The notes beneath the pieces were generated by a model. That model searched no databases. It saw only the letters and a program-made list of their open reading frames with translations, and was not told the DNA's origin. The position numbers and the translations under genes were made by a program. A stretch of DNA of 64,000 nucleotides, taken from contig JAHBXS010000003.1 in the NCBI GenBank assembly GCA_019636375.1, positions 682,001 through 746,000 on the forward strand, given 5' to 3'. Position 1 is the first letter of the stretch, and each line of letters opens with the position of its first letter. Below are positions 19,362 through 28,311 of this stretch, piece by piece. The DNA is from Pirellulaceae bacterium (lineage in GTDB: Bacteria; Planctomycetota; Planctomycetia; Pirellulales; Pirellulaceae).

Positions 19362-20426
19362 TCAACAACCCCGTTTTTCGGAATCAATTGCGGTAGGCGC
19401 GTTCGCAACCGTAGGTTTCAATGGGACGCAACGAATCTCGTCGCCGACCATGAGCTTCAATTGCAGGGCTGTGACCTGATCAATTGCCGCTCGGCCTTCC
19501 TCGCTCTCTTGTACACGACCTAGGCAAGCACGGAAATCAAGTTGGCCGTTGCCGATCATCAATTCGGGACCGTCAACATCCTTGGCGATTTCTCCGATCG
19601 TCAACCGACGACTCTCCCGAATCACACGAATCTTGTCAAAGTCGCAGTGGATCGTCGGACCACCGTCAAAAATATCAACTAGGTTGCGAAACTCGAATCC
19701 CTCCTTGCTCAAGATCGCCAACGCCGGTTCGGTGTTGGGATGCACCTGGCCAATCACCGACTGAGCTTCTTCCGGCAGTAGGGGAATATAAATCGGATGA
19801 TGGGGCATCAAATCGCCGATGAATTTTTTCGACTCAGATGTGAGCGTTTCAGCCTTGGGGTACTCGATCTGGAAAAAGTGCGACCCGAGGGCCTTCCACA
19901 GCGGAGCACAACCGTTCTTGTACACCACGCCGCGCATCTCGGCGATGACTTCCTTTTCAAATCGCTGGGGAAATTCGGCCATGAACAAGAATCGCGACAT
20001 CGACAGGAGCCGCCCATGTCCGCTCCCCCAATAGTCGGGCGATAAAAACAAACTGCCGATTTCAGTTGGGCCGTTGTGATCCTGCCGCAAATGGAGGGCT
20101 TGGATTTCTTTCCGCACGCCGAGTTCAGCCGACTCGTGGATCGTCGTTTCGATCTCGTAAGTGTACGACGGTTCGAAGCCCCCGATCTTTGAATACACCG
20201 ATGCGGTCCCGACGATTTCACCGTCGGTCAAGTCTTCCATGACAAACACATACGGTTGACCAGCCGGTTTCGCCTTGGCTTGCTGGAAGGCAAACAAAGA
20301 TTGCTCGATCCGGTCCTCAAGTTTCTCTTTCGAGATTTTAAGGGTCGATAATCCGTACTCCGACCGTTGAATCAATTCGAATAACTGATCAAGGTCTTCA
20401 CGCTGGACTCGCCGAACAACTAACAT
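19362..20426 (-). CDS. astA: arginine N-succinyltransferase
   Basis: About 354 residues from the ATG opening MLVVRRVQREDL (a TTG lies three codons upstream). Nearly collinear with E. coli AstA (344). Recognisable blocks are YVFVMEDLTDGEIVGT, EIGSLFLSPDYWGSGHGRLLSMSRFLFMAEF, VIAEMRGVV, FIGDLMPHHPIYIPLLPEEAQSVIGQVH, and EGFEFRNLVDIFDGGPTIHCD. It transfers succinyl from succinyl-CoA to arginine (or ornithine), the first step of the AST pathway to glutamate, in the cytoplasm. It lies 24 bp downstream of an astC-like aminotransferase, almost certainly in one operon. astD is 30 kb away; astB and astE are not in the window. Confidence 0.93.
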   Translation of the reverse strand: MLVVRRVQREDLDQLFELIQRSEYGLSTLKISKEKLEDRIEQSLFAFQQAKAKPAGQPYVFVMEDLTDGEIVGTASVYSKIGGFEPSYTYEIETTIHESAELGVRKEIQALHLRQDHNGPTEIGSLFLSPDYWGSGHGRLLSMSRFLFMAEFPQRFEKEVIAEMRGVVYKNGCAPLWKALGSHFFQIEYPKAETLTSESKKFIGDLMPHHPIYIPLLPEEAQSVIGQVHPNTEPALAILSKEGFEFRNLVDIFDGGPTIHCDFDKIRVIRESRRLTIGEIAKDVDGPELMIGNGQLDFRACLGRVQESEEGRAAIDQVTALQLKLMVGDEIRCVPLKPTVANAPTAIDSEKRGC

Positions 20427-20450
20427 GGAACGCAACCGTTAAAAATTTGT

Positions 20451-21863
20451 CTACTCGGCCTCGGCGACATCGGCAATACATTGATCAATGATTTGACAGG
20501 CCAAATCGATATGGTCAAAAGTCGTACAGGCCAGCGGCATCAAGAACCGAATTCGGGTCGGGTTCGCTCCTGCCATAAACGACATCAACCCCGCATGGAA
20601 AAATCGCAGCGTGAGGTCCTTGGCTTTTTCCGCCGAGCCATCAAAAGCCGTAAACACGACCATTCCGCCTAAGCCATAAGGGCCTTGGATGGTGCCCGGA
20701 CGACGCTCGGCGATTTCGGCCAGCCCCGCCGCGAACCGTTCATGCAACTGAACATTCTTGCCGTGAGGCCCAAAATTTCCATTGTTTACTAGGCCTTCAA
20801 CAATCGCTTTACCAGCGATGATCGACCAAGTGCTGCCCGTAAATGTCTGACTGATCAGCCCCGGTTTCGGTTGATAGGCCGGAGTAAATAGAGTCGCGCA
20901 GGCCTGGCTGATTTTCCCCACCGTCACAATATCGACCAAATCATCCAACCCAAAATGCTGAAAGGCAAACGGCCGAGTCGTCCGCCCAAACGATTGGACT
21001 TCATCGACGATCACCGCCAAACCATGCTCCCGCGCGACCTCGCAAAGTGCTCGGAAGAAATTGCGATCCCCAACATGATAGCCACCCTCGCCTTGGATCA
21101 TCTCGAGCCACAAATTCGCATGTCGTCCGGGGTAACGATGCAAGTGCTCCTTGAGGCGCGCAACCGCCCGATCGGTACTTCCCGCCGGATCGGCCTCATC
21201 AAAAAACGGCAGGTAATCGACTTCTAAAGTCGGCGGTAGTCCTTGGCGATAGGCGGCCTTGTCGGTTAATTGCGACAAAACCAATGTGCGCCCCGCGAAG
21301 CAATGCTCGAACGCAATCGTGCGATCTGCCGGGTGATTTTTTTGAAAGGCCATCTTGAGCGCGTTCTCATTGGCCATCGCACCGCTCGAACTGATGAAAC
21401 AATGTTCAAGAGCAGCCCCTGATTCCCGAGCCAGCGAAACGAGCAACTTGCAGAACTCCAAACTCGCCACGTCCTGTTGCAAGTTACCCTGCATAACCGT
21501 ATCGCTGATCGCAGCATCGATTCCCGCAGCAACCACGTCGGGATGACTGTGGCCATACCCATGCACTCCGATCCCGGTAATGAAATCCAACTTGACACTC
21601 CCGTCGATCAATTCGACAAACGGGCCGTTCCCAAGTCCGCTCGACAGGTAAGGATAAAACAAGGCCCCTCCACGAAGCGTCCCAAAGGCATCCAACAGCG
21701 CCTTGCTTTCCGCCTCAAGTTCTGGGCGAGGAGGCCGCACCGACGCGAGCGGTCGTTGATGCTCTTCGACAGCCTGCAAAATCAGAGACTTAGCTGCCGC
21801 AATACGCGGGTCTTGACGAAGACATTGGGCTTGTAAATCAGGCGTTGACGTGACGGTGGACAC
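20451..21863 (-). CDS. class III aminotransferase, probably succinylornithine transaminase
   Basis: About 470 residues if it starts at the GTG opening STVTSTPDLQ, which has GGGA at good spacing; a TTG lies five codons upstream. Class III PLP enzyme features: GIGVHGYGHSHPDVV near the N-terminus, FISSSGAMANENALKMA for phosphate binding, FAGRTL, VIVDEVQSFGRT with the Asp that contacts the pyridine N, and TVGKISQ with the PLP Lys. It is longer than E. coli AstC (406), with an N-terminal extension of about 60 residues, and resembles the lysine/ornithine-type class III group. Position directly before astA suggests the AST step converting N2-succinylornithine to the semialdehyde. Another omega-amino acid substrate cannot be excluded. 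Confidence 0.85.
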   Translation of the reverse strand: MSTVTSTPDLQAQCLRQDPRIAAAKSLILQAVEEHQRPLASVRPPRPELEAESKALLDAFGTLRGGALFYPYLSSGLGNGPFVELIDGSVKLDFITGIGVHGYGHSHPDVVAAGIDAAISDTVMQGNLQQDVASLEFCKLLVSLARESGAALEHCFISSSGAMANENALKMAFQKNHPADRTIAFEHCFAGRTLVLSQLTDKAAYRQGLPPTLEVDYLPFFDEADPAGSTDRAVARLKEHLHRYPGRHANLWLEMIQGEGGYHVGDRNFFRALCEVAREHGLAVIVDEVQSFGRTTRPFAFQHFGLDDLVDIVTVGKISQACATLFTPAYQPKPGLISQTFTGSTWSIIAGKAIVEGLVNNGNFGPHGKNVQLHERFAAGLAEIAERRPGTIQGPYGLGGMVVFTAFDGSAEKAKDLTLRFFHAGLMSFMAGANPTRIRFLMPLACTTFDHIDLACQIIDQCIADVAEAE

Positions 21864-21981
21864 AGCGAATTCCCGCAAGGCTTGTAAGGGTTAAAAAATC
21901 AGCGATTCCCCCATTCTAAGCCCAATCATACCTTTGAGAAAGCCGTTCTGTTCTCAAGACAATTTGCCACTGGAATTGCTT

Positions 21982-23289
21982 CTAATCCTCTGCCGGTTGA
22001 CCGTTGGAAGTTGTGGCGACTTCGGGGGATTTGATTTCGATTTGTTCGATGACGCGACGGGAGCTTTTTAGAATCCGAACGTCAACTTGGTCTGCGGTGA
22101 GATAGGTTCCGGATCGAGGAATCTGACGAGTGCGGGCCATGATCCAACCGGCGACCGTGTCAAACTCGTCGTCTTCGGGAATCTCCGTCCCCAATTCTTC
22201 ATTGACTTCATCAACCCGTGTATCCCCAAGGACAACCGCCACGCCATTGAGAACGGTGATTTTGGGACGAAAGCTCTCACGGTCGGTTTCGTCTACGATT
22301 TCCCCGACGATTTCTTCCAAGATGTCTTCAATTGTGATGATCCCAGAAAACGCTCCATATTCGTCAAGAACGATCGCCATGTGTCGCCGCTCGCGCAAAA
22401 ACCGTTGCAACATCTCGTCGAGCATAATACTTTCGGGAACCGTCAACGCCGGTCTAACCAATTCAGGGAGAGACAGCCTTTGGCTGGGCTCCTTCAGCGA
22501 TTCACGCAACAGGTCTTTGGCAAATAGTACTCCCACGATATTGTCCAAGCGGTCCACGTACACTGGGACCCGGGTCCTGCCAGATCCAACCACAAACTCA
22601 ACAGCGTGATTCCAGTCGGTTTCACTGTTGAGTGCATCGACGCGACTGCGTGGGGTCATCACTCCGAAAACGTCCTTCTCGTCGAGTTCCATAACCCCTT
22701 CGATCATGTCTCGCTCGTCGGATTCCAAAAGCCCCCCTCGTTCTCCTTCGGAAACCATCGAGCGGATTTCGTCTTCGAGCCACTCTTCGTCATCGTCTTC
22801 TTCCTCTTCGATCCCCGCCGCACGCTGGAAGACTTCGTTCAGCGAATAACTGGCACCAATCGCCGGAAACGCCAATGATGACGCCACCCAGAAAATTCGC
22901 CAAGTATAAAAAACAAAATACTCTCCAATCGATTGGGAAATCGCGAAGGGAACCCAAGTATTAGCGATCAGCACCACCAAAACAATCGTCCCCAACGTCC
23001 AAAACCATGCGGCTACGGTCCAGCTCCCAATCCCCTCCACGGGGAGCAACCAAATCGTCAGCGATGAGACGCCGATGACCGTAAAAATCACGCGACCTGA
23101 CTCGGCCCCTAGCGTCAACCAATCGCGGCGTTCCATGATCTGCGTGAACCAGCTCTCACGATGCTTGCGCTCGCAGAGCTCCTCCAGTTCGTGAACCGCA
23201 AAATTCTGCAATGACAGCGAGCCACACGCCGACAGCATCGAAAGTGTCATCGCTGCGAGGGACAACCACAGAAAGAGATCAGGGCTCAC
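21982..23289 (-). CDS. CorC/HlyC-type CNNM membrane protein with CBS pair
   Basis: 435 residues. Starts at GTG, which overlaps the ybeY stop (GTGA), implying translational coupling. The N-terminal half is the CNNM/DUF21 membrane domain with three to four helices (SPDLFLWLSLAAMTLSMLSACGSLSL, VIFTVIGVSSLTIWLL, WTLGTIVLVVLIANTWVPFAIS). It is followed by a very acidic linker (EEEEDDDEEWLEDE). Two CBS domains at about 205-335 contain VMTPRSRVDAL and RRHMAIVLDEYGAFSGIITIEDILEEIVGEI. The C-terminal CorC_HlyC domain (about 345-425) has GDTRVDEVNEELGTEIPEDDEFDTVAGWI. The family is linked to Mg2+/Co2+ efflux. Last gene of the phoH-pgpH-ybeY-corC operon, the order seen in many bacteria. Confidence 0.93.
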   Translation of the reverse strand: MSPDLFLWLSLAAMTLSMLSACGSLSLQNFAVHELEELCERKHRESWFTQIMERRDWLTLGAESGRVIFTVIGVSSLTIWLLPVEGIGSWTVAAWFWTLGTIVLVVLIANTWVPFAISQSIGEYFVFYTWRIFWVASSLAFPAIGASYSLNEVFQRAAGIEEEEDDDEEWLEDEIRSMVSEGERGGLLESDERDMIEGVMELDEKDVFGVMTPRSRVDALNSETDWNHAVEFVVGSGRTRVPVYVDRLDNIVGVLFAKDLLRESLKEPSQRLSLPELVRPALTVPESIMLDEMLQRFLRERRHMAIVLDEYGAFSGIITIEDILEEIVGEIVDETDRESFRPKITVLNGVAVVLGDTRVDEVNEELGTEIPEDDEFDTVAGWIMARTRQIPRSGTYLTADQVDVRILKSSRRVIEQIEIKSPEVATTSNGQPAED

Positions 23290-23750
23290 GTTTCTCCCAC
23301 CTGATCGATGCCTTCAAAATGATAGGGAAAGCCGGCTTGTTCCAAGAACTTCTTCTCCATTTCGCGCATTCTTGCGGCGTCCGATTCTCGAAGATCATCG
23401 TAGCCTAAAAGATGCAACAGACCGTGAATAAAATATAACAGCAATTCCCCCTCGACCCCTGTCCCCCATTCTGCCGCGCAACGCCGAGCGGTATCGACGC
23501 TGATGATGATCTCGCCAGATAAACTGTCGGGGCTATGTTCAAGTCCCGGAAAAGTCAGTACGTCAGTCGGTTCGTCGTGAGCCAAGAACTGTCGATTAAG
23601 TTGGTGCATTTGTGCGTCATCGATCAGGGCCAAGCTGATTTCGCAACTCGACAAACGAAACTCGTTGCAGATTTCGATAAGCACGTTTTTAAAAGGGATC
23701 GACGCGGTGTCGATCAAATTTGCCTCGTTGTTGATTTGTAGGTCACGCAT
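23286..23750 (-). CDS. ybeY: endoribonuclease YbeY (16S rRNA maturation)
   Basis: 154 residues, almost exactly E. coli YbeY (155), from the ATG whose A is the last base of the pgpH stop (TAATG). The frame is open 68 codons further upstream inside pgpH, but those residues are shadow. Diagnostic blocks: LNRQFLAHDEPTDVLTFP and the metal-binding HGLLHLLGYDDLRESDAARM, with the three zinc-ligand histidines of H-G-x-L-H-L-x-G-Y-D plus the distal position replaced by Asp/Glu-rich residues as in many non-enterics. It is a single-strand endonuclease in 16S rRNA 3' processing and ribosome quality control. Flanked by one-base and four-base overlaps, so translation is coupled on both sides. Confidence 0.95.
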   Translation of the reverse strand: MRDLQINNEANLIDTASIPFKNVLIEICNEFRLSSCEISLALIDDAQMHQLNRQFLAHDEPTDVLTFPGLEHSPDSLSGEIIISVDTARRCAAEWGTGVEGELLLYFIHGLLHLLGYDDLRESDAARMREMEKKFLEQAGFPYHFEGIDQVGET

Positions 23751-26065
23751 TAGCGGGTAGGTTGGGGTTCGGGATACTTGACTCGACCATGATACATTGC
23801 ATTGATCGATTTGATGAGGCTGTCTTGGATCATGTGCAGTTGTTGAATCGTGAGGTTGCACTCGTCGAATTGGCCATCGTCGAATTTTTTCTTGGTGATT
23901 TCGCGAACAACGTTCTCGATTCGAGCTGGACCAGGCTCTCGCAGTGAGCGACAAGCACCCTCGACAGCATCGGCCAACATCAACACCGCCGCCTCACGAC
24001 TCTGGGGCTTCGGACCAGGATAACGAAATTCCCCTTCGTCGAACTGGTCCTCTTCCTCAAGATGCTGATTCGCTCGATGGTAGAAGAATTCGACCAAAGT
24101 CGTTCCGTGGTGTTGCTCGATCAAATCGATGATTCTTCGCGGCAAGTGATATTTGCGACCCAGCTCCACGCCGTCCTTGACATGCGAAATGATCACGAGG
24201 CGACTCATCGTTGGCTCGAGCTCGTCATGTTTATTCTCGCCGCCAGCCTGATTCTCGACGAAGTACTCCGGCATCCGCATCTTGCCGATGTCGTGATAAT
24301 AGGCCCCGACACGGCACAACAAACCGTTGGCCCCAATCGCATCGGCGGCATTCTCGGCAATCGAGGCGACATTGATACTATGATTGTAAGTCCCTGGCGC
24401 ACGCTGCACCAACTGACGAAGCAGCGGCCGGTTTGGATCGCTCAATTCGAGCAAGCTAATGTCCGTGTGAATGTCAAAGAATCGTTCCAATATCGGCAAG
24501 AGTGCCGTCATCACGAGACCGGCGAACCCTGCCCCCAGGGCATACCAACAAGCTTCAATAAACGCCGCATTCCTCAACTCTCCATTGACCACCGAATGAA
24601 TCGCCAACGTCACCATGAAGACGACACCGGCTGTAAACAACCCAATGTAAACCGACTTGGTGCGGCTGCGAATCGACTGACAGAACAAAGCTGAAGAATA
24701 AGCTGCGGCAACCAGGGTGATGTACTCCGTCAAACCAAAACCCATCACTAAGGTGTATAGCAGGCAGATCATGGCCGTCAGCATAATCGCTAGACCCACT
24801 TGGAAGGCGATCGACAGGGTCATCGCGAGTAGCACCAACGGCACTACTTCCAAACGCAATTCCAAATCGTAACGGGCAAGCAAAATCATGCTCGCAAACG
24901 TCACACACATCCCCACAACCAAAACGGCAAATCGCCTTGGATCATCCAGCATCGACCGCCGCCGCTGCCATAGGTAACGCATCGTCAACAGAAGACAGGT
25001 CAACGCCAAGAACATAAACAGGCCGACCCGAATTAGGCCTCCCTGCCATCCGACCGTTTTCAAATAGGCATCATGCTCGGCTCGCAACAGGTTCAAGTCG
25101 GAAATCGACAAGGGTCTGCCCCCTCCGACGACGCCGCGACTCTCCGCCGCCAAGTTCACGAGCGGATTTCCCGCCTCGTAGGTTTTCATCCGGGGTTCGA
25201 CGGCATTGACCGCCATCCGCCGCTCTCGTGAGGTCGCGACGGGATCAAGCGTCAAAGTGGGGATAAGGTTCGCGCGAAGTCGATCAAAAATTCGCTCGGC
25301 GATAAATTCGGCGTTTTCCTTTAGGTTCTCGTTAGTTCGGAGTTCCCGTTTGAAATTTTCTTTCAGAACGGTGGACACTTCGGCGATACGGACTGCCGAG
25401 ATATCGACGGTCACGGCGTCTTCTGGATTTCCCTTGAGGTAGACCTTGATCTCGTGAACGCTTCCGTCACCCAGTTCATGCGACAGAGACTCGAGTACAC
25501 CTAGACGATCCTGTTTCAAAAAAGCATTGTCGAGTGCTGTGGAGATCGCTTGCAACTTTTCGTCCGGTTCGATCGCGGCCAAGAATCGTTCTAAGGATTC
25601 GTTCAACGGTTCGGCGTTGGCGGAATTCTCTCGCGGTTGGTTGGGGGCCAAATAAAAGGTCTTCCACAAATCCAGCACATCGCTTTGGTTCCGTCGCTCT
25701 CGCAAGACAAAGATGTCGTTCAAGGCGACTTGGCGAACGTCGCGCAACGGTTGCGGATCGTTTTCGTAATAACAGAGGATTCGCGAGGCCGCTCGCTCGC
25801 GGGCTTGTTGGGTAGCGTCGGGGTCCTCGAATTGGAAAAGAACCCGGGTTGTTAAATCCCTGTAGTAAATCTGCCTTGCCCTGAATGGAAAAGCTGGGAC
25901 CCAAGCGGTCGCCACCAATGCCATGAACAACGACGCTGCCAAGCAAATCGCCGTGTACCACCAAAAATCACTGCGTTGCAACCACTTCCAGGCTTGCTGC
26001 CAAAGTGATGGAGGAGCGACTGCTGCCCAACGCCCACGCCCAGATTGACCTGACGACTGAACCAT
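23750..26065 (-). CDS. 7TM-HD cyclic-di-AMP phosphodiesterase (PgpH type)
   Basis: 771 residues. One N-terminal helix (about 37-57) is followed by an extracytoplasmic 7TMR-HDED domain (about 60-335) and a bundle of seven helices (about 345-535). A cytoplasmic HD domain holds H591-D592 in AYYHDIGKM, LEPTMSRLVIISHVKDGVELG and EQHHGTTLVEFFYHRA. In Listeria PgpH this domain hydrolyses c-di-AMP to pApA. The family's position between phoH and ybeY is conserved in many bacteria and supports the assignment. Starts three bases after the phoH stop. Whether this organism makes c-di-AMP cannot be seen here. Confidence 0.92.
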   Translation of the reverse strand: MVQSSGQSGRGRWAAVAPPSLWQQAWKWLQRSDFWWYTAICLAASLFMALVATAWVPAFPFRARQIYYRDLTTRVLFQFEDPDATQQARERAASRILCYYENDPQPLRDVRQVALNDIFVLRERRNQSDVLDLWKTFYLAPNQPRENSANAEPLNESLERFLAAIEPDEKLQAISTALDNAFLKQDRLGVLESLSHELGDGSVHEIKVYLKGNPEDAVTVDISAVRIAEVSTVLKENFKRELRTNENLKENAEFIAERIFDRLRANLIPTLTLDPVATSRERRMAVNAVEPRMKTYEAGNPLVNLAAESRGVVGGGRPLSISDLNLLRAEHDAYLKTVGWQGGLIRVGLFMFLALTCLLLTMRYLWQRRRSMLDDPRRFAVLVVGMCVTFASMILLARYDLELRLEVVPLVLLAMTLSIAFQVGLAIMLTAMICLLYTLVMGFGLTEYITLVAAAYSSALFCQSIRSRTKSVYIGLFTAGVVFMVTLAIHSVVNGELRNAAFIEACWYALGAGFAGLVMTALLPILERFFDIHTDISLLELSDPNRPLLRQLVQRAPGTYNHSINVASIAENAADAIGANGLLCRVGAYYHDIGKMRMPEYFVENQAGGENKHDELEPTMSRLVIISHVKDGVELGRKYHLPRRIIDLIEQHHGTTLVEFFYHRANQHLEEEDQFDEGEFRYPGPKPQSREAAVLMLADAVEGACRSLREPGPARIENVVREITKKKFDDGQFDECNLTIQQLHMIQDSLIKSINAMYHGRVKYPEPQPTR

Positions 26066-26068
26066 CGA

Positions 26069-27088
26069 TCAATTTTCCTCACCATGTGGTCCGGGATGGT
26101 CATCGTCCAGGGCTTGTTCGTCGTCCGCTTCTGCCGAAACGACGCGATGCGGGCGATATTCGTAGGCTTCGACAATTTGTTGAACCAAGCGATTCCGAAC
26201 GATGTCCCCCTGACCCAAACGAACCGTTTTTACTCCACGGATATTTTTGAGGCGACGCAGCGCATCGTTGAGCCCACTTTGGGTCTGTCGCGGCAAATCG
26301 GTTTGAGTGGGGTCGCCGGATACGACAATTTTTGAATCAAAACCCATGCGGGTTAAAAACATTTTCATTTGCGAGACGGTTGTGTTTTGGGCTTCGTCCA
26401 AAATGATGAACGCCTGATTCAAGGTTCGGCCCCGCATGTAGGCCAGCGGGGCAACTTCGATCACGTCTTGGAGGATAAGCCGTTGCACTTGGTCGTAACC
26501 GATCATCTCATGAATCGCATCGAGCAAGGGGCGCAAGTAAGGATTAATCTTGGCTTGCATGTCGCCCGGCAAAAATCCAAGGCTTTCCCCCGCCTCGACG
26601 GCTGGTCGCACTAACACGATTTTTCGGACGAGTTGATGCTTGAGGGCTTCGACGGCCATCGCCACCGCTAGATAAGTTTTGCCAGTCCCTGCCGGACCGA
26701 TTGCAAAGACCAAATCGTGTTTGCGAATCGCTTCGATGTAGGCCGCTTGCCCGGCAGTCTTGGGTTTGATCTCGCGCCCGGACTGAATGATGTCGATTCC
26801 TTCGGCCTTGCGAAATGGCAACGGATCACCCGCCACCTCGGCCATCGTTTCGTCGAACAGGTCGGGGGTCAGGTTCCCCTGCCGGCGCACGATGTCGGAC
26901 AGACGCTCGATCGCAGCGGTCGCCAGCGTTACGTTTTGGTCATTGTCGCCGGAGATGCGGACCAATCCATTGCGGAGGATAATGTTGACATCGAAGCGTT
27001 CGCGCAATCGCTTGAGGTGTTGGTCTTTGGCCCCGAACAGAGGCAAAACGATGGAAGGCTCGATGGAAGAAATCGTGGTTTCGGTCAT
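26069..27088 (-). CDS. phoH: PhoH-like ATPase
   Basis: 339 residues, standard for PhoH/PhoL. An N-terminal KH-like segment (KRLRERFDVNIILRNGLVRISGDN) precedes the RecA-like ATPase core. Walker A GPAGTGKT is at 131-138, followed by VRPAVEAGESLGFLPGDMQAKI, the DEAQ box (FIILDEAQNTT) and VVSGDPTQTDLP. The acidic tail (EADDEQALDDDHPG) is variable in the family. PhoH proteins are RNA-associated ATPases linked to ribosome maturation, consistent with coupling to ybeY. First gene of the four-gene operon; a TATAAT box lies about 50 bp upstream of the start. Confidence 0.95.
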   Translation of the reverse strand: MTETTISSIEPSIVLPLFGAKDQHLKRLRERFDVNIILRNGLVRISGDNDQNVTLATAAIERLSDIVRRQGNLTPDLFDETMAEVAGDPLPFRKAEGIDIIQSGREIKPKTAGQAAYIEAIRKHDLVFAIGPAGTGKTYLAVAMAVEALKHQLVRKIVLVRPAVEAGESLGFLPGDMQAKINPYLRPLLDAIHEMIGYDQVQRLILQDVIEVAPLAYMRGRTLNQAFIILDEAQNTTVSQMKMFLTRMGFDSKIVVSGDPTQTDLPRQTQSGLNDALRRLKNIRGVKTVRLGQGDIVRNRLVQQIVEAYEYRPHRVVSAEADDEQALDDDHPGPHGEEN

Positions 27089-27694
27089 TGGGTTGGGCGG
27101 AAGATACGCCCGTAGGCTCCTGCGTGATTGATTCCTGAATTATACACACCCGAATCAAGGTGGGACCAGATTAGTCGCGGTCCAGGCTCGCTCCACCCCT
27201 TGGCGAAGTCATTTCTCTCGGATTTCACCGAAAGCAATCATTTTACGGATTGTACCAAACCAATCCAAGTTCGCGAAATTCCCCAGAAAATGCGAAAAAG
27301 TGGATTTTTTCAATTCTCAACCGTCTTGGTAAGCAGAAACAATCCAGTGACTTTGCTTACCACAGTTGCCGTGCATTTCATGAATGATTTCGATCTAAGT
27401 TAGCAAAAATTTCCGGGCGCGATTCGGGATGTTGTAACGCTGGCCGCGACAACGACTGCGTGTGGAGTCGATTAACTCAGAAAAGGGCATAGGGAAAAGG
27501 ATAGGGAAAACGACAGGCATCATTCAGTCGGCCAAATTGGGTCGCCTTGAGGGTGCTGGACAAATGTAGGAAATAGAGGGTTTGCCAAAGCTGATCCCAG
27601 GGCCGAATAATGCCGCCCAAACATGCCTATTTTTTGTTGCTGTTGTTTGTTTGTTGTCAATATGATTTAGCATCCAGCAATAGGCAATCTCCGA
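27089..27694. other. intergenic, promoter region and repeat half-copy
   Basis: No gene supported. Next to phoH it holds that operon's promoter. Positions 27504-27524 (GGGAAAACGACAGGCATCAT) are a left-terminus copy of the GAAAAGGACAGGCATTAT palindromic element family. Confidence 0.45.
27139..27144 (-). promoter_or_regulatory. candidate -10 box of the phoH operon
   Basis: Perfect TATAAT on the minus strand, about 50 bp before the phoH start codon. No consensus -35 is found 16-18 bp upstream, so this is only a candidate. Confidence 0.4.
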
Positions 27695-27842
27695 TCAGGA
27701 CCTTCTGTCGACCTCATCAATGCGCCCTTGAGGGAATAGATCAAAATGGCCATTATCGCGGAACAGCCTGGCGTCGTCCAACCCGCCGAGCAACAACGTG
27801 GTGGATAGCATTTTCGTACTCCAAACGAGGCCGACGAGACAT
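27695..27842 (-). pseudogene. remnant of REP-associated tyrosine transposase, N-terminus
   Basis: Starts MSRRPRLEYENAIHHVVAR, the standard RAYT (Y1, IS200/IS605-like) N-terminus including the HUH-type HHVV region. A frameshift after the Arg moves the reading to GGLDDARLFRDNGHFDLFPQ, corresponding to the R..IF.DD..F..FL segment, before a TGA. The catalytic Tyr region and the rest are missing. About 50 codons remain of a gene normally around 200-300 codons. Such enzymes mobilise REP palindromes, and several palindrome families are scattered through this window. The fragment lies on the left side of the restriction-modification system. Confidence 0.7.
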
Positions 27843-28018
27843 TTCGGAATTCCCTACGGTACAGAAAAACCAGCCGTCTACTAGCGTGAAAATCGACGAA
27901 CAGGTCAGGCCCCCTCGAAGCGATGCGTCGCCGCCCCCGACCCGCGAGGAAAGCGTTGCTGACCATATCGCACCAGCAGGTGTCGCCGATGCGTTTGTCC
28001 TCGCCACGATGTATCTGC

Positions 28019-28055
28019 TTTAGCCCAATTTGGGCTAAACCTGTTTTGGGCTTAA
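28019..28055 (+). promoter_or_regulatory. controller (C-box) operator upstream of controller/endonuclease genes
   Basis: Two adjacent palindromic sites. The first is perfect: TTTAGCCCAA, one base, TTGGGCTAAA (28019-28039). The second, partly overlapping, reads AAACCTGTTTTGGGCTTAA (28037-28055). The second box recurs in front of the methyltransferase gene at 29812-29832. Paired boxes immediately before a small XRE gene are how C proteins of type II systems autoregulate. The controller ATG follows five bases after the second box, which fits a leaderless transcript, as reported for some C genes. Confidence 0.75.
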
Positions 28056-28059
28056 TCTT

Positions 28060-28311
28060 ATGCGGATGGTCAACTCAGTTCACACACCAAAATATCGCTC
28101 CTTGCTGAAGACTCTTGTCGAGGCAAGAAAGTCAAAGAAGCTCTCGCAGGCGGAACTAGCCGAAAAGCTAGGACGCGTACAAACCTTTGTTAGCAAATAT
28201 GAACGTGGCGAAAGGAGGCTTGACGTAATCGAGTTTATCGAAGTTGCGAATGCCCTTGAACTCGATGCCATCAAAGTTATTCGCAAGCTGGTGGCGGTAG
28301 ATCACGCATGA
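28060..28311 (+). CDS. XRE-family controller protein of the R-M system
   Basis: 83 residues. A compact helix-turn-helix: LLKTLVEARKSKKLSQAELAEKLGRVQTFVSKYERGERRLDVIEFIEVANAL, matching C-protein/XRE regulators in length and pattern (SQAELA...VSKYERGERRLD). A second in-frame ATG two codons later is an equally possible start. It sits directly after two palindromic operator boxes and its stop overlaps the endonuclease start (ATGA), so controller and endonuclease are coupled. This is the C-R arrangement of BamHI-type systems, in which the controller first represses the methyltransferase and itself, and at moderate level activates its own operon to delay endonuclease production. Confidence 0.9.
   Translation: MRMVNSVHTPKYRSLLKTLVEARKSKKLSQAELAEKLGRVQTFVSKYERGERRLDVIEFIEVANALELDAIKVIRKLVAVDHA

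Noticed and set aside
23751..23954. Longer N-terminus for YbeY
   Set aside because: The extra 68 codons lie inside pgpH in another frame and do not resemble the family; the TAATG junction gives a normal 154-residue protein.
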